Positions 23,773 through 36,788 of a DNA stretch of 64,000 bases are shown here, one piece after another (position 1 is the first letter of the stretch; every line of letters begins with the position of its first letter). Under the pieces are notes generated by a model that was not told the origin of the DNA, did not search any database, and saw nothing but the letters and a program-made list of their open reading frames with translations. The position numbers and the translations under genes are program-made. This DNA is from Hybos culiciformis. Taxonomy: Eukaryota > Arthropoda > Insecta > Diptera > Hybotidae. The stretch covers positions 1-64,000 of the forward strand of contig CAXFZM010000028.1 in NCBI GenBank assembly GCA_964007475.1. The letters are read 5' to 3'.

Positions 23773-24701
23773 CTCTGGATCTAGAAAACCGATTGTCATA
23801 GAAGTTGCACAGAAAGAAGCGTAATTTCTAGACCTTTAATTTAAGCCAAAAACGGAAGTTCTCCGAGGTCTGGAGCCAGAGTAATGAACAAAAAACCAGC
23901 CCAAAGTCAACATTTTATGTGTTAAAGTTAGGAATTTGCTCACCTTATCGTTTATTTCTCCGGATCTAGAAAACCGATTTACATAAAAATTGCACAGACA
24001 GAAGCGTAATTTCTAGACCTTTAATTTAAGCTAAAAACGGAGGTTCTCCGAGGTCTAGAGCCGGAGTAATGAACAAAAAACCAGCCCAAAGTCAACATTT
24101 TATGTGTTAAAGTTAGGGGGTTTGCTCACCTTATCGTTTACTTCTCCGGATCTAGAAAACCGATTTTCATAAAAATTCCACACAAAGAAGCGTAATTTCT
24201 AGACCTTTAATTTAAGCCAAAAACGGAGGTTCTCCGAGGTCTAGAGCCGGAGTAATGAACAAAAAACCAGCCCAAAGTCAACATTTTATGTGTTAAAGTT
24301 AGGGGGTTTGCTCACCTTATCGTTTATTTCTCTGGATCTAGAAAACCGATTTTCATAAAAATTGCACAGAAAGAAGCGTAATTTCTAGACCTTTAGTTTA
24401 AGCCAAAAAAGGAGGTCCGCCGAAGTCTGGAGCCGGAGTAATGAACAAAAAACCAGCCCAAAGTCAACATTTTATGTGTTAAAGTTATGGGGTTTGCTCA
24501 CCTTATCGTTTATTTCTCCGGATCTAGAAAACCGATTTTCATAAAAATTGCACAGAAAGAAGCGTAATTTCTAGACCTTTAAATTAAGCCAAAAACGGAG
24601 GTTCTCCGAGGTCTGGAGCCGGAGTAATGAACAAAAAACCAGCCCAAAGTCAACATTTTATGTGTTAAAGTTAGGGGGTTAGCTCACCTTATCGTTTATT
24701 T
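23773..24701 (+). repeat. B-C-K block, copy 1 of 3
   Basis: A B copy with TCATAGAAG, a C copy with CAGACAGAAG and a K copy with ATTCCACACAAAG stand in a row, then a CTCTGG/TTTAGTTT monomer and a TTTAAATT monomer. The same B-C-K order with the same three rare markers recurs at 29723 and 31768. The CAGACAG marker gives offsets of 5950 and 2045 bp (32 and 11 monomers). Confidence 0.84.
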
Positions 24702-27118
24702 CTCCGGATCTAGAAAACCGATTTTCATAAAAATTGCACAGAAAGAAGCGTAATTTCTAGACCTTTAATTTAAGCCAAAAACGGAGGTTCTCCGAGGTCT
24801 AGGGCCGGAGTAATGAACAAAAAACCAGCCCAAAGTCAACATTTTATGTGTTAAAGTTAGGGGGTTTGCTCACCTTATCGTTTATTTCTCTGGATCTAGG
24901 AAACCGATTTTCATAAAAATTGCACAGAAAGAAGCGTAATTTCTACACCTTTAATTTAAGCCAAAAACGGAGGTTCTCCGAGGTCTAGAGCCGGAGTAAT
25001 GAACAAAAAACCAGCCCAAAGTCAACATTTTATGTGTTAAAGTTAGGGGGTTTGCTCACCTTATCGTTTACTTCTCCGGATCTAGAAAACCGATTTTCAT
25101 AAAAATTGCACAGAAAGAAGCGTAATTTCTAGACCCTTAATTTAAGCTAAAAACGGAGGTCCGCCGAAGTCTGGAGCCGGAGTAATGAACAAAAAACCGG
25201 CCCAAAGTCAACATTTTATGTGTTAAAGTTAGGTGGTTTGCTCACCTTATCGTTTATTTCTCCGGATCTAGAAAACCGATTTTCATAAAAATTGCACAGA
25301 GAGAAGCGTAATTTCTAGACCTTTAGTTTAGGCCAAAAAAGGAGGTCCGCCGAAGTCTGGAGCCGGAGTAATGAACAAAAAACCAGCCCAAAGTCAACAT
25401 TTTATGTGTTAAAGTTAGGGGGTTTGCTCACCTTATCGTTTATTTCTCCGGATCTAGAAAACCGATTTTCATAAAAATTGCACAGAAAGAAGCGTAATTT
25501 CTAGACCTTTAATTTAAGCCAAAAACGGAGGTCCGCCGAAGTCTGGAGCCGGAGTAATGAACAAAAAACCAGCCCAAAGTCAACATTTTATGTGTTAAAG
25601 TTAGGGGGTTTGCTCACCTTATCGTTTATTTCTCTGGATCTAGAAAACCGATTGTCATAAAAGTTGCACAGAAAGAAGCGTAATTTCTAGACCTTTAATT
25701 TAAGCCAAAAACGGAAGTTCTCCGAGGTCTGGAGCCGGAGTAATGAACAAAAAACCAGCCCAAAGTCAACATTTTATGTGTTAAAGTTAGGAATTTGCTC
25801 ACCTTATCGTTTATTTCTCCGGATCTAGAAAACCGATTTACATAAAAATTGCACAGAAAGAAGCGTAATTTCTAGACCTTTAATTTAAGCTAAAAACGGA
25901 GGTTCTCCGAGGTCTAGAGCCGGAGTAATGAACAAAAAACCAGCCCAAAGTCAACATTTTATGTGTTAAAGTTAGGGGGTTTGCTCACCTTATCGTTTAC
26001 TTCTCCGGATCTAGAAAACCGATTTTCATAAAAATTGCACAGAAAGAAGCGTAATTTCTAGACCTTTAATTTAAGCCAAAAACGGAGGTTCTCCGAAGTC
26101 TAGAGCCGGAGTAATGAACAAAAAACCAGCCCAAAGTCAACATTTTATGTGTTAAAGTTAGGGGGTTTGCTCACCTTATCGTTTATTTCTCTGGATCTAG
26201 AAAACCGATTTTCATAAAAATTGCACAGAAAGAAGCGTAATTTCTACACCTTTAATTTAAGCCAAAAACGGAGGTTCTCCGAGGTCTAGAGCCGGAGTAA
26301 TGAACAAAAAACCAGCCCAAAGTCAACATTTTATGTGTTAAAGTTAGGGGGTTTGCTCACCTTATCGTTTACTTCTCCGGATCTAGAAAACCGATTTTCA
26401 TAAAAATTGCACAGAAAGAAGCGTAATTTCTAGACCTTTAATTTAAGCTAAAAACGGAGGTCCGCCGAAGTCTGGAGCCGGAGTAATGAACAAAAAACCA
26501 GCCCAAAGTCAACATTTTATGTGTTAAAGTTAGGGGGTTTGCTCACCTTATCGTTTACTTCTCCGGATCTAGAAAACCGATTTTCATAAAAATTGCACAG
26601 AAAGAAGCGTAATTTCTAGACCTTTAGTTTAAGCCAAAAAAGGAGGTCCGCCGAAGTCTGGAGCCGGGGTAATGAACAAAAAACCAGCCCAAAGTCAACA
26701 TTTTATGTGTTAAAGTTAGGGGGTTAGCTCACCTTATCGTTTATTTCTCCGGATCTAGAAAACCGATTTTCATAAAAATTGCACAGAAAGAAGCGTAATT
26801 TCTACACCTTTAATTTAAGCCAAAAACGGAGGTTCTCCGAGGTCTAGAGCCGGACTAATGAACAAAAAACCAGCCCAAAGTCAACATTTTATGTGTTAAA
26901 GTTAGGGGGTTTGCTCACCTTATCGTTTACTTCTCCGGATCTAGAAAACCGATTTTCATAAAAATTGCACAGAAAGAAGCGTAATTTCTAGACCTTTAAT
27001 TTAAGCCAAAAACGGAGGTTCTCCGAGGTCTAGGGCCGGAGTAATGAACAAAAAACCAGCCCAAAGTCAACATTTTATGTGTTAAAGTTAGGGGGTTTGC
27101 TCACCTTATCGTTTATTT
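24702..27118 (+). repeat. Further F-E-G-H-A-B-C modules
   Basis: This is satellite only. The F-E-G-H-A-B-C order occurs again, with H at 25260, 1859 bp after the previous H (ten monomers less one base). A copy ending in CCGGGGTAATG with GGGGGTTAG (monomer at about 26561) precedes an E-like copy whose CCGGACTAATG is private. Confidence 0.8.
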
Positions 27119-29722
27119 CTCTGGATCTAGAAAACCGATTTTCATAAAAATTGCACAGAAAGAAGCGTAATTTCTACACCTTTAATTTAAGCCAAAAACG
27201 GAGGTTCTCCGAGGTCTAGAGCCGGAGTAATGAACAAAAAACCAGCCCAAAGTCAACATTTTATGTGTTAAAGTTAGGGGGTTTGCTCACCTTATCGTTT
27301 ACTTCTCCGGATCTAGAAAACCGATTTTCATAAAAATTGCACAGAAAGAAGCGTAATTTCTAGACCTTTAATTTAAGCTAAAAACGGAGGTCCGCCGAAG
27401 TCTGGAGCCGGAGTAATGAACAAAAAACCGGCCCAAAGTCAACATTTTATGTGTTAAAGTTAGGTGGTTTGCTCACCTTATCGTTTATTTCTCCGGATCT
27501 AGAAAACCGATTTTCATAAAAATTGCACAGAGAGAAGCGTAATTTCTAGACCTTTAGTTTAAGCCAAAAAAGGAGGTCCGCCGAAGTCTGGAGCCGGAGT
27601 AATGAACAAAAAACCAGCCCAAAGTCAACATTTTATGTGTTAAAGTTAGGGGGTTTGCTCACCTTATCGTTTATTTCTCCGGATCTAGAAAACCGATTTT
27701 CATAAAAATTGCACAGAAAGAAGCGTAATTTCTAGACCTTTAATTTAAGCCAAAAACGGAGGTCCGCCGAAGTCTGGAGCCGGAGTAATGAACAAAAAAC
27801 CAGCCCAAAGTCAACATTTTATGTGTTAAAGTTAGGGGGTTTGCTCACCTTATCGTTTATTTCTCTGGATCTAGAAAACCGATTGTCATAAAAATTGCAC
27901 AGAAAGAAGCGTAATTTCTAGACCTTTAATTTAAGCCAAAAACGGAGGTTCTCCGAGGTCTAGGGCCGGAGTAATGAACAAAAAACCAGCCCAAAGTCAA
28001 CATTTTATGTGTTAAAGTTAGGGGGTTTGCTCACCTTATCGTTTATTTCTCTGGATCTAGAAAACCGATTTTCATAAAAATTGCACAGAAAGAAGCGTAA
28101 TTTCTACACCTTTAATTTAAGCCAAAAACGGAGGTTCTCCGAGGTCTAGAGCCGGAGTAATGAACAAAAAACCAGCCCAAAGTCAACATTTTATGTGTTA
28201 AAGTTAGGGGGTTTGCTCACGTTATCGTTTACTTCTCCGGATCTAGAAAACCGATTTTCATAAAAATTGCACAGAAAGAAGCGTAATTTCTAGACCTTTA
28301 ATTTAAGCTAAAAACGGAGGTCCGCCGAAGTCTGGAGCCGGAGTAATGAACAAAAAACCGGCCCAAAGTCAACATTTTATGTGTTAAAGTTAGGTGGTTT
28401 GCTCACCTTATCGTTTATTTCTCCGGATCTAGAAAACCGATTTTCATAAAAATTGCACAGAGAGAAGCGTAATTTCTAGACCTTTAGTTTAAGCCAAAAA
28501 AGGAGGTCCGCCGAAGTCTGGAGCCGGAGTAATGAACAAAAAACCAGCCCAAAGTCAACATTTTATGTGTTAAAGTTAGGGGGTTTGCTCACCTTATCGT
28601 TTATTTCTCCGGATCTAGAAAACCGATTTTCATAAAAATTGCACAGAAAGAAGCGTAATTTCTAGACCTTTAATTTAAGCCAAAAACGGAGGTCCGCCGA
28701 AGTCTGGAGCCGGAGTAATGAACAAAAAACCAGCCCAAAGTCAACATTTTATGTGTTAAAGTTAGGGGGTTTGCTCACCTTATCGTTTATTTCTCTGGAT
28801 CTAGAAAACCGATTGTCATAAAAATTGCACAGAAAGAAGCGTAATTTCTAGACCTTTAATTTAAGCCAAAAACGGAGGTTCTCCGAGGTCTAGGGCCGGA
28901 GTAATGAACAAAAAACCAGCCCAAAGTCAACATTTTATGTGTTAAAGTTAGGGGGTTTGCTCACCTTATCGTTTATTTCTCTGGATCTAGAAAACCGATT
29001 TTCATAAAAATTGCACAGAAAGAAGCGTAATTTCTACACCTTTAATTTAAGCCAAAAACGGAGGTTCTCCGAGGTCTAGAGCCGGAGTAATGAACAAAAA
29101 ACCAGCCCAAAGTCAACATTTTATGTGTTAAAGTTAGGGGGTTTGCTCACCTTATCGTTTACTTCTCCGGATCTAGAAAACCGATTTTCATAAAAATTGC
29201 ACAGAAAGAAGCGTAATTTCTAGACCTTTAATTTAAGCTAAAAACGGAGGTCCGCCGAAGTCTGGAGCCGGAGTAATGAACAAAAAACCGGCCCAAAGTC
29301 AACATTTTATGTGTTAAAGTTAGGTGGTTTGCTCACCTTATCGTTTATTTCTCCGGATCTAGAAAACCGATTTTCATAAAAATTGCACAGAGAGAAGCGT
29401 AATTTCTAGACCTTTAGTTTAAGCCAAAAAAGGAGGTCCGCCGAAGTCTGGAGCCGGAGTAATGAACAAAAAACCAGCCCAAAGTCAACATTTTATGTGT
29501 TAAAGTTAGGGGGTTTGCTCACCTTATCGTTTATTTCTCCGGATCTAGAAAACCGATTTTCATAAAAATTGCACAGAAAGAAGCGTAATTTCTAGACCTT
29601 TAATTTAAGCCAAAAACGGAGGTCCGCCGAAGTCTGGAGCCGGAGTAATGAACAAAAAACCAGCCCAAAGTCAACATTTTATGTGTTAAAGTTAGGGGGT
29701 TTGCTCACCTTATCGTTTATTT
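27119..29722 (+). repeat. 930-bp pentamer, two full copies and four-fifths of a third
   Basis: The unit E-G-H-A-(B/F chimera) starts at 27119, 28049 and 28979. The H marker CAGAGAG gives the second AGAG at 27531, 28461 and 29391, exactly 930 bp apart each time (5 x 186). The third copy keeps E-G-H-A (744 bp) and then meets an ordinary B at 29723. The copies are nearly identical; one private change is CTCACGTTATCG near 28220. This is the cleanest recent amplification in the window. Confidence 0.93.
27863..28048 (+). repeat. Chimeric monomer, B left half and F right half
   Basis: The monomer opens with the type B markers CTCTGG and GATTGTCAT but continues with CGGAGGTTCTCCGAGG and CTAGGGCC, which are type F. 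The switch lies between monomer bases of about 25 and 85. The same chimera occurs at 28793-28978. It closes the pentamer, joining the end of one E-G-H-A run to the next E, so it probably marks the unequal exchange that created the 930-bp unit. Confidence 0.82.
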
Positions 29723-30465
29723 CTCTGGATCTAGAAAACCGATTGTCATAGAAAATGCACAGAAAGAAGCGTAATTTCTAGACCTTTAATTTAAGCCAAA
29801 AACGGAAGTTCTCCGAGGTCTGGAGCCGGAGTAATGAACAAAAAACCAGCCCAAAGTCAACATTTTATGTGTTAAAGTTAGGAATTTGCTCACCTTATCG
29901 TTTATTTCTCCGGATCTAGAAAACCGATTTACATAAAAATTGCACAGACAGAAGCGTAATTTCTAGACCTTTAATTTAAGCTAAAAACGGAGGTTCTCCG
30001 AGGTCTAGAGCCGGAGTAATGAACAAAAAACCAGCCCAAAGTCAACATTTTATGTGTTAAAGTTAGGGGGTTTGCTCACCTTATCGTTTACTTCTCCGGA
30101 TCTAGAAAACCGATTTTCATAAAAATTCCACACAAAGAAGCGTAATTTCTAGACCTTTAATTTAAGCCAAAAACGGAGGTTCTCCGAGGTCTAGAGCCGG
30201 AGTAATGAACAAAAAACCAGCCCAAAGTCAACATTTTATGTGTTAAAGTTAGGGGGTTTGCTCACCTTATCGTTTATTTCTCTGGATCTAGAAAACCGAT
30301 TTTCATAAAAATTGCACAGAAAGAAGCGTAATTTCTAGACCTTTAGTTTAAGCCAAAAAAGGAGGTCCGCCGAAGTCTGGAGCCGGAGTAATGAACAAAA
30401 AACCAGCCCAAAGTCAACATTTTATGTGTTAAAGTTAGGGGGTTTGCTCACCTTATCGTTTACTT
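29723..30465 (+). repeat. B-C-K block, copy 2 of 3
   Basis: B (with TCATAGAAAATG), C (CAGACAG) and K (TTCCACAC) are followed by a CTCTGG/TTTAGTTT monomer that ends GGGGGTTTG rather than the TATGGGGTTTG of the other two blocks. The block lies immediately after the pentamer array. Confidence 0.82.
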
Positions 30466-30837
30466 CTCCGGATCTAGAAAACCGATTTTCATAAAAATTG
30501 GACAGAAAGAAGCGTAATTTCTAGACCTTTAATTTAAGCTAAAAACGGAGGTCCGCCGAAGTCTGGAGCCGGAGTAATGAACAAAAAACCGGCCCAAAGT
30601 CAACATTTTATGTGTTAAAGTTAGGTGGTTTGCTCACCTTATCGTTTATTTCTCCGGATCTAGAAAACCGATTTTCATAAAAATTGCACAGAGAGAAGCG
30701 TAATTTCTAGACCTTTAGTTTAAGCCAAAAAAGGAGGTCCGCCGAAGTCTGGAGCCGGAGTAATGAACAAAAAACCAGCCCAAAGTCAACATTTTATGTG
30801 TTAAAGTTAGGGGGTTTGCTCACCTTATCGTTTATTT

Positions 30838-31395
30838 CTCTGGATCTAGAAAACCGATTTTCATAAAAATTCCACACAAAGAAGCGTAATTTCTAGACCT
30901 TTAATTTAAGCCAAAAACGGAGGTTCTCCGAGGTCTAGAGCCGGAGTAATGAACAAAAAACCAGCCCAAAGTCAACATTTTATGTGTTAAAGTTAGGGGG
31001 TTTGCTCACCTTATCGTTTACTTCTCCGGATCTAGAAAACCGATTTTCATAAAAATTCCACACAAAGAAGCGTAATTTCTAGACCTTTAATTTAAGCCAA
31101 AAACGGAGGTTCTCCGAGGTCTAGAGCCGGAGTAATGAACAAAAAACCAGCCCAAAGTCAACATTTTATGTGTTAAAGTTAGGGGGTTTGCTCACCTTAT
31201 CGTTTATTTCTCTGGATCTAGAAAACCGATTTTCATAAAAATTCCACACAAAGAAGCGTAATTTCTAGACCTTTAATTTAAGCCAAAAACGGAGGTTCTC
31301 CGAGGTCTAGAGCCGGAGTAATGAACAAAAAACCAGCCCAAAGTCAACATTTTATGTGTTAAAGTTAGGGGGTTTGCTCACCTTATCGTTTACTT
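30838..31395 (+). repeat. Three consecutive type K monomers
   Basis: Monomers at 30838, 31024 and 31210 all carry ATTCCACACAAAG, two linked G-to-C changes relative to ATTGCACAGAAAG. Elsewhere K occurs singly (24144, 30094, 32139). The first and third open with CTCTGG and the second with CTCCGG, so this is either a short dimer-type expansion or conversion of neighbours. Confidence 0.85.
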
Positions 31396-31767
31396 CTCCG
31401 GATCTAGAAAACCGATTTTCATAAAAATTGCACAGAAAGAAGCGTAATTTCTAGACCTTTAATTTAAGCTAAAAACGGAGGTCCGCCGAAGTCTGGAGCC
31501 GGAGTAATGAACAAAAAACCGGCCCAAAGTCAACATTTTATGTGTTAAAGTTAGGTGGTTTGCTCACCTTATCGTTTATTTCTCCGGATCTAGAAAACCG
31601 ATTTTCATAAAAATTGCACAGAAAGAAGCGTAATTTCTAGACCTTTAATTTAAGCCAAAAACGGAGGTCCGCCGAAGTCTGGAGCCGGAGTAATGAACAA
31701 AAAACCAGCCCAAAGTCAACATTTTATGTGTTAAAGTTAGGGGGTTTGCTCACCTTATCGTTTATTT

Positions 31768-32696
31768 CTCTGGATCTAGAAAACCGATTGTCATAGAAGT
31801 TGCACAGAAAGAAGCGTAATTTCTAGACCTTTAATTTAAGCCAAAAACGGAAGTTCTCCGAGGTCTGGAGCCGGAGTAATGAACAAAAAACCAGCCCAAA
31901 GTCAACATTTTATGTGTTAAAGTTAGGAATTTGCTCACCTTATCGTTTATTTCTCCGGATCTAGAAAACCGATTTACATAAAAATTGCACAGACAGAAGC
32001 GTAATTTCTAGACCTTTAATTTAAGCTAAAAACGGAGGTTCTCCGAGGTCTAGAGCCGGAGTAATGAACAAAAAACCAGCCCAAAGTCAACATTTTATGT
32101 GTTAAAGTTAGGGGGTTTGCTCACCTTATCGTTTACTTCTCCGGATCTAGAAAACCGATTTTCATAAAAATTCCACACAAAGAAGCGTAATTTCTAGACC
32201 TTTAATTTAAGCCAAAAACGGAGGTTCTCCGAGGTCTAGAGCCGGAGTAATGAACAAAAAACCAGCCCAAAGTCAACATTTTATGTGTTAAAGTTAGGGG
32301 GTTTGCTCACCTTATCGTTTATTTCTCTGGATCTAGAAAACCGATTTTCATAAAAATTGCACAGAAAGAAGCGTAATTTCTAGACCTTTAGTTTAAGCCA
32401 AAAAAGGAGGTCCGCCGAAGTCTGGAGCCGGAGTAATGAACAAAAAACCAGCCCAAAGTCAACATTTTATGTGTTAAAGTTATGGGGTTTGCTCACCTTA
32501 TCGTTTATTTCTCCGGATCTAGAAAACCGATTTTCATAAAAATTGCACAGAAAGAAGCGTAATTTCTAGACCTTTAAATTAAGCCAAAAACGGAGGTTCT
32601 CCGAGGTCTGGAGCCGGAGTAATGAACAAAAAACCAGCCCAAAGTCAACATTTTATGTGTTAAAGTTAGGGGGTTTGCTCACCTTATCGTTTACTT
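31768..32696 (+). repeat. B-C-K block, copy 3 of 3
   Basis: B (TCATAGAAG), C (CAGACAG), K (TTCCACAC), the CTCTGG/TTTAGTTT monomer with GTTATGGGG and a TTTAAATT monomer repeat the order of 23773-24701. The block lies 2045 bp after copy 2. Confidence 0.84.
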
Positions 32697-34928
32697 CTCC
32701 GGATCTAGAAAACCGATTTTCATAAAAATTGCACAGAAAGAAGCGTAATTTCTAGACCTTTAATTTAAGCTAAAAACGGAGGTCCGCCGAAGTCTGGAGC
32801 CGGAGTAATGAACAAAAAACCAGCCCAAAGTCAACATTTTATGTGTTAAAGTTAGGGGGTTTGCTCACCTTATCGTTTACTTCTCCGGATCTAGAAAACC
32901 GATTTTCATAAAAATTGCACAGAAAGAAGCGTAATTTCTAGACCTTTAGTTTAAGCCAAAAAAGGAGGTCCGCCGAAGTCTGGAGCCGGGGTAATGAACA
33001 AAAAACCAGCCCAAAGTCAACATTTTATGTGTTAAAGTTAGGGGGTTAGCTCACCTTATCGTTTATTTCTCCGGATCTAGAAAACCGATTTTCATAAAAA
33101 TTGCACAGAAAGAAGCGTAATTTCTAGACCTTTAATTTAAGCCAAAAACGGAGGTTCTCCGAGGTCTAGGGCCGGAGTAATGAACAAAAAACCAGCCCAA
33201 AGTCAACATTTTATGTGTTAAAGTTAGGGGGTTTGCTCACCTTATCGTTTATTTCTCTGGATCTAGATAACCGATTTTCATAAAAATTGCACAGAAAGAA
33301 GCGTAATTTCTACACCTTTAATTTAAGCCAAAAACGGAGGTTCTCCGAGGTCTAGAGCCGGAGTAATGAACAAAAAACCAGCCCAAAGTCAACATTTTAT
33401 GTGTTAAAGTTAGGGGGTTTGCTCACCTTATCGTTTACTTCTCCGGATCTAGAAAACCGATTTTCATAAAAATTGCACAGAAAGAAGCGTAATTTCTAGA
33501 CCTTTAATTTAAGCTAAAAACGGAGGTCCGCCGAAGTCTGGAGCCGGAGTAATGAACAAAAAACCGGCCCAAAGTCAACATTTTATGTGTTAAAGTTAGG
33601 TGGTTTGCTCACCTTATCGTTTATTTCTCCGGATCTAGAAAACCGATTTTCATAAAAATTGCACAGAGAGAAGCGTAATTTCTAGACCTTTAGTTTAAGC
33701 CAAAAAAGGAGGTCCGCCGAAGTCTGGAGCCGGAGTAATGAACAAAAAACCAGCCCAAAGTCAACATTTTATGTGTTAAAGTTAGGGGGTTTGCTCACCT
33801 TATCGTTTATTTCTCCGGATCTAGAAAACCGATTTTCATAAAAATTGCACAGAAAGAAGCGTAATTTCTAGACCTTTAATTTAAGCTAAAAACGGAGGTC
33901 CGCCGAAGTCTGGAGCCGGAGTAATGAACAAAAAACCAGCCCAAAGTCAACATTTTATCTGTTAAAGTTAGGGGGTTTGCTCACCTTATCGTTTACTTCT
34001 CCGGATCTAGAAAACCGATTTTCATAAAAATTGCACAGAAAGAAGCGTAATTTCTAGACCTTTAGTTTAAGCCAAAAAAGGAGGTCCGCCGAAGTCTGGA
34101 GCCGAAGTAATGAACAAAAAACCAGCCCAAAGTCAACATTTTATGTGTTAAAGTTAGGGGGTTAGCTCACCTTATCGTTTATTTCTCCGGATCTAGAAAA
34201 CCGATTTTCATAAAAATTGCACAGAAAGAAGCGTAATTTCTAGACCTTTAATTTAAGCCAAAAACGGAGGTTCTCCGAGGTCTAGGGCCGGAGTAATGAA
34301 CAAAAAACCAGCCCAAAGTCAACATTTTATGTGTTAAAGTTAGGGGGTTTGCTCACCTTATCGTTTATTTCTCTGGATCTAGAAAACCGATTTTCATAAA
34401 AATTGCACAGAAAGAAGCGTAATTTCTACACCTTTAATTTAAGCCAAAAACGGAGGTTCTCCGAGGTCTAGAGCCGGAGTAATGAACAAAAAACCAGCCC
34501 AAAGTCAACATTTTATGTGTTAAAGTTAGGGGGTTTGCTCACCTTATCGTTTACTTCTCCGGATCTAGAAAACCGATTTTCATAAAAATTGCACAGAAAG
34601 AAGCGTAATTTCTAGACCTTTAATTTAAGCTAAAAACGGAGGTTTGCCGAAGTCTGGAGCCGGAGTAATGAACAAAAAACCGGCCCAAAGTCAACATTTT
34701 ATGTGTTAAAGTTAGGTGGTTTGCTCACCTTATCGTTTATTTCTCCGGATCTAGAAAACCGATTTTCATAAAAATTGCACAGAGAGAAGCGTAATTTCTA
34801 GACCTTTAGTTTAAGCCAAAAAAGGAGGTCCGCCGAAGTCTGGAGCCGGAGTAATGAACAAAAAACCAGCCCAAAGTCAACATTTTATGTGTTAAAGTTA
34901 GGGGGTTTGCTCACCTTATCGTTTATTT
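32697..34928 (+). repeat. 1116-bp hexamer, two copies
   Basis: The unit is an AAGCTAAA/GTCCGCC monomer, a TTTAGTTT monomer ending GGGGGTTAG, then F, E, G and H. Copies run 32697-33812 and 33813-34928, and the H markers at 33667 and 34783 are exactly 1116 bp (6 x 186) apart. Private changes include CTAGATAACC near 33263 and GGTTTGCCG near 34643. Confidence 0.88.
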
Positions 34929-36788
34929 CTCCGGATCTAGAAAACCGATTTTCATAAAAATTGCACAGAAAGAAGCGTAATTTCTAGACCTTTAAATTAA
35001 GCCAAAAACGGAGGTTCTCTGAGGTCTGGAGCCGGAGTAATGAACAAAAAACCAGCCCAAAGTCAACATTTTATGTGTTAAAGTTAGGGGGTTTGCTCAC
35101 CTTATCGTTTACTTCTCCGGATCTAGAAAACCGATTTTCATAAAAATTGCACAGAAAGAAGCGTAATTTCTAGACCTTTAATTTAAGCTAAAAACGGAAG
35201 TCCGCCGAAGTCTGGAGCCGGAGTAATGAACAAAAAACCAGCCCAAAGTCAACATTTTATGTGTTAAAGTTAGGGGGTTTGCTCACCTTATCGTATACTT
35301 CTCCGGATCTAGAAAACCGATTTTCATAAAAATTGCACAGAAAGAAGCGTAATTTCTAGACCTTTAATTTAAGCTAAAAACGGAGGTCCGCCGAAGTCTG
35401 GAGCCGGAGTAATGAACAAAAAACCAGCCCAAAGTCAACATTTTATGTGTTAAAGTTAGGGAGTTTGCTCACCTTATCGTTTATTTCTCCGGATCTAGAA
35501 AACCGATTTTCATAAAAATTGCACAGAAAGAAGCGTAATTTCTAGACCTTTAATTTAAGCCAAAAACGGAGGTCCGCCGAAGTCTGGAGCCGGAGTAATG
35601 AACAAAAAACCAGCCCAAAGTCAACATTTTATGTGTTAAAGTTAGGGGGTTTGCTCACCTTATCGTTTACTTCTCCGGATCTAGAAAACCGATTTTCATA
35701 AAAATTGCACAGAAAGAAGCGTAATTTCTAGACCTTTAGTTTAAGCCAAAAAAGGAGGTCCGCCGAAGTCTGTAGCCGGAGTAATGAACAAAAAACCAGC
35801 CCAAAGTCAACATTTTATGTGTTAAAGTTAGGGGGTTTGCTCACCTTATCGTTTATTTCTCCGGATCTAGAAAACCGATTTTCATAAAAATTGCACAGAA
35901 AGAAGCGTAATTTCTAGACCTTTAAATTAAGCCAAAAACGGAGGTTCTCTGAGGTCTGGAGCCGGAGTAATGAACAAAAAACCAGCCCAAAGTCAACATT
36001 TTATGTGTTAAAGTTAGGGGGTTTGCTCACCTAATCGTTTACTTCTCCGGATCTAGAAAACCGATTTTCATAAAAATTGCACAGAAAGAAGCGTAATTTC
36101 TAGACCTTTAATTTAAGCTAAAAACGGAGGTCCGCCGAAGTCTGGAGCCGGAGTAATGAACAAAAAACCAGCCCAAAGTCAACATTTTATGTGTTAAAGT
36201 TAGGGGGTTTGCTCACCTTATCGTATACTTCTCCGGATCTAGAAAACCGATTTTCATAAAAATTGCACAGAAAGAAGCGTAATTTCCAGACCTTTAATTT
36301 AAGCTAAAAACGGAGGTCCGCCGAAGTCTGGAGCCGGAGTAATGAACAAAAAACCAGCCCAAAGTCAACATTTTATGTGTTAAAGTTAGGGAGTTTGCTC
36401 ACCTTATCGTTTATTTCTCCGGATCTAGAAAACCGATTTTCATAAAAATTGCACAGAAAGAAGCGTAATTTCTAGACCTTTAATTTAAGCCAAAAACGGA
36501 GGTCCGCCGAAGTCTGGAGCCGGAGTAATGAACAAAAAACCAGCCCAAAGTCAACATTTTATGTGTTAAAGTTAGGGGGTTTGCTCACCTTATCGTTTAC
36601 TTCTCCGGATCTAGAAAACCGATTTTCATAAAAATTGCACAGAAAGAAGCGTAATTTCTAGACCTTTAGTTTAAGCCAAAAAAGGAGGTCCGCCGAAGTC
36701 TGGAGCCGGAGTAATGAACAAAAAACCAGCCCAAAGTCAACATTTTATGTGTTAAAGTTACGGGGTTTGCTCACCTTATCGTTTATTT
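34929..36788 (+). repeat. A second, different 930-bp pentamer, two copies
   Basis: The unit is a TTTAAATT/TTCTCTGAGG monomer, an AAGCTAAA monomer ending TCGTATACTT, an AAGCTAAA monomer with GGGAGTTTG, a type A ending TTTACTT, and a TTTAGTTT monomer. Copies start at 34929 and 35859, 930 bp apart. It has the same length as the pentamer at 27119 but is built from different monomers, so the two expansions are independent. Confidence 0.86.
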
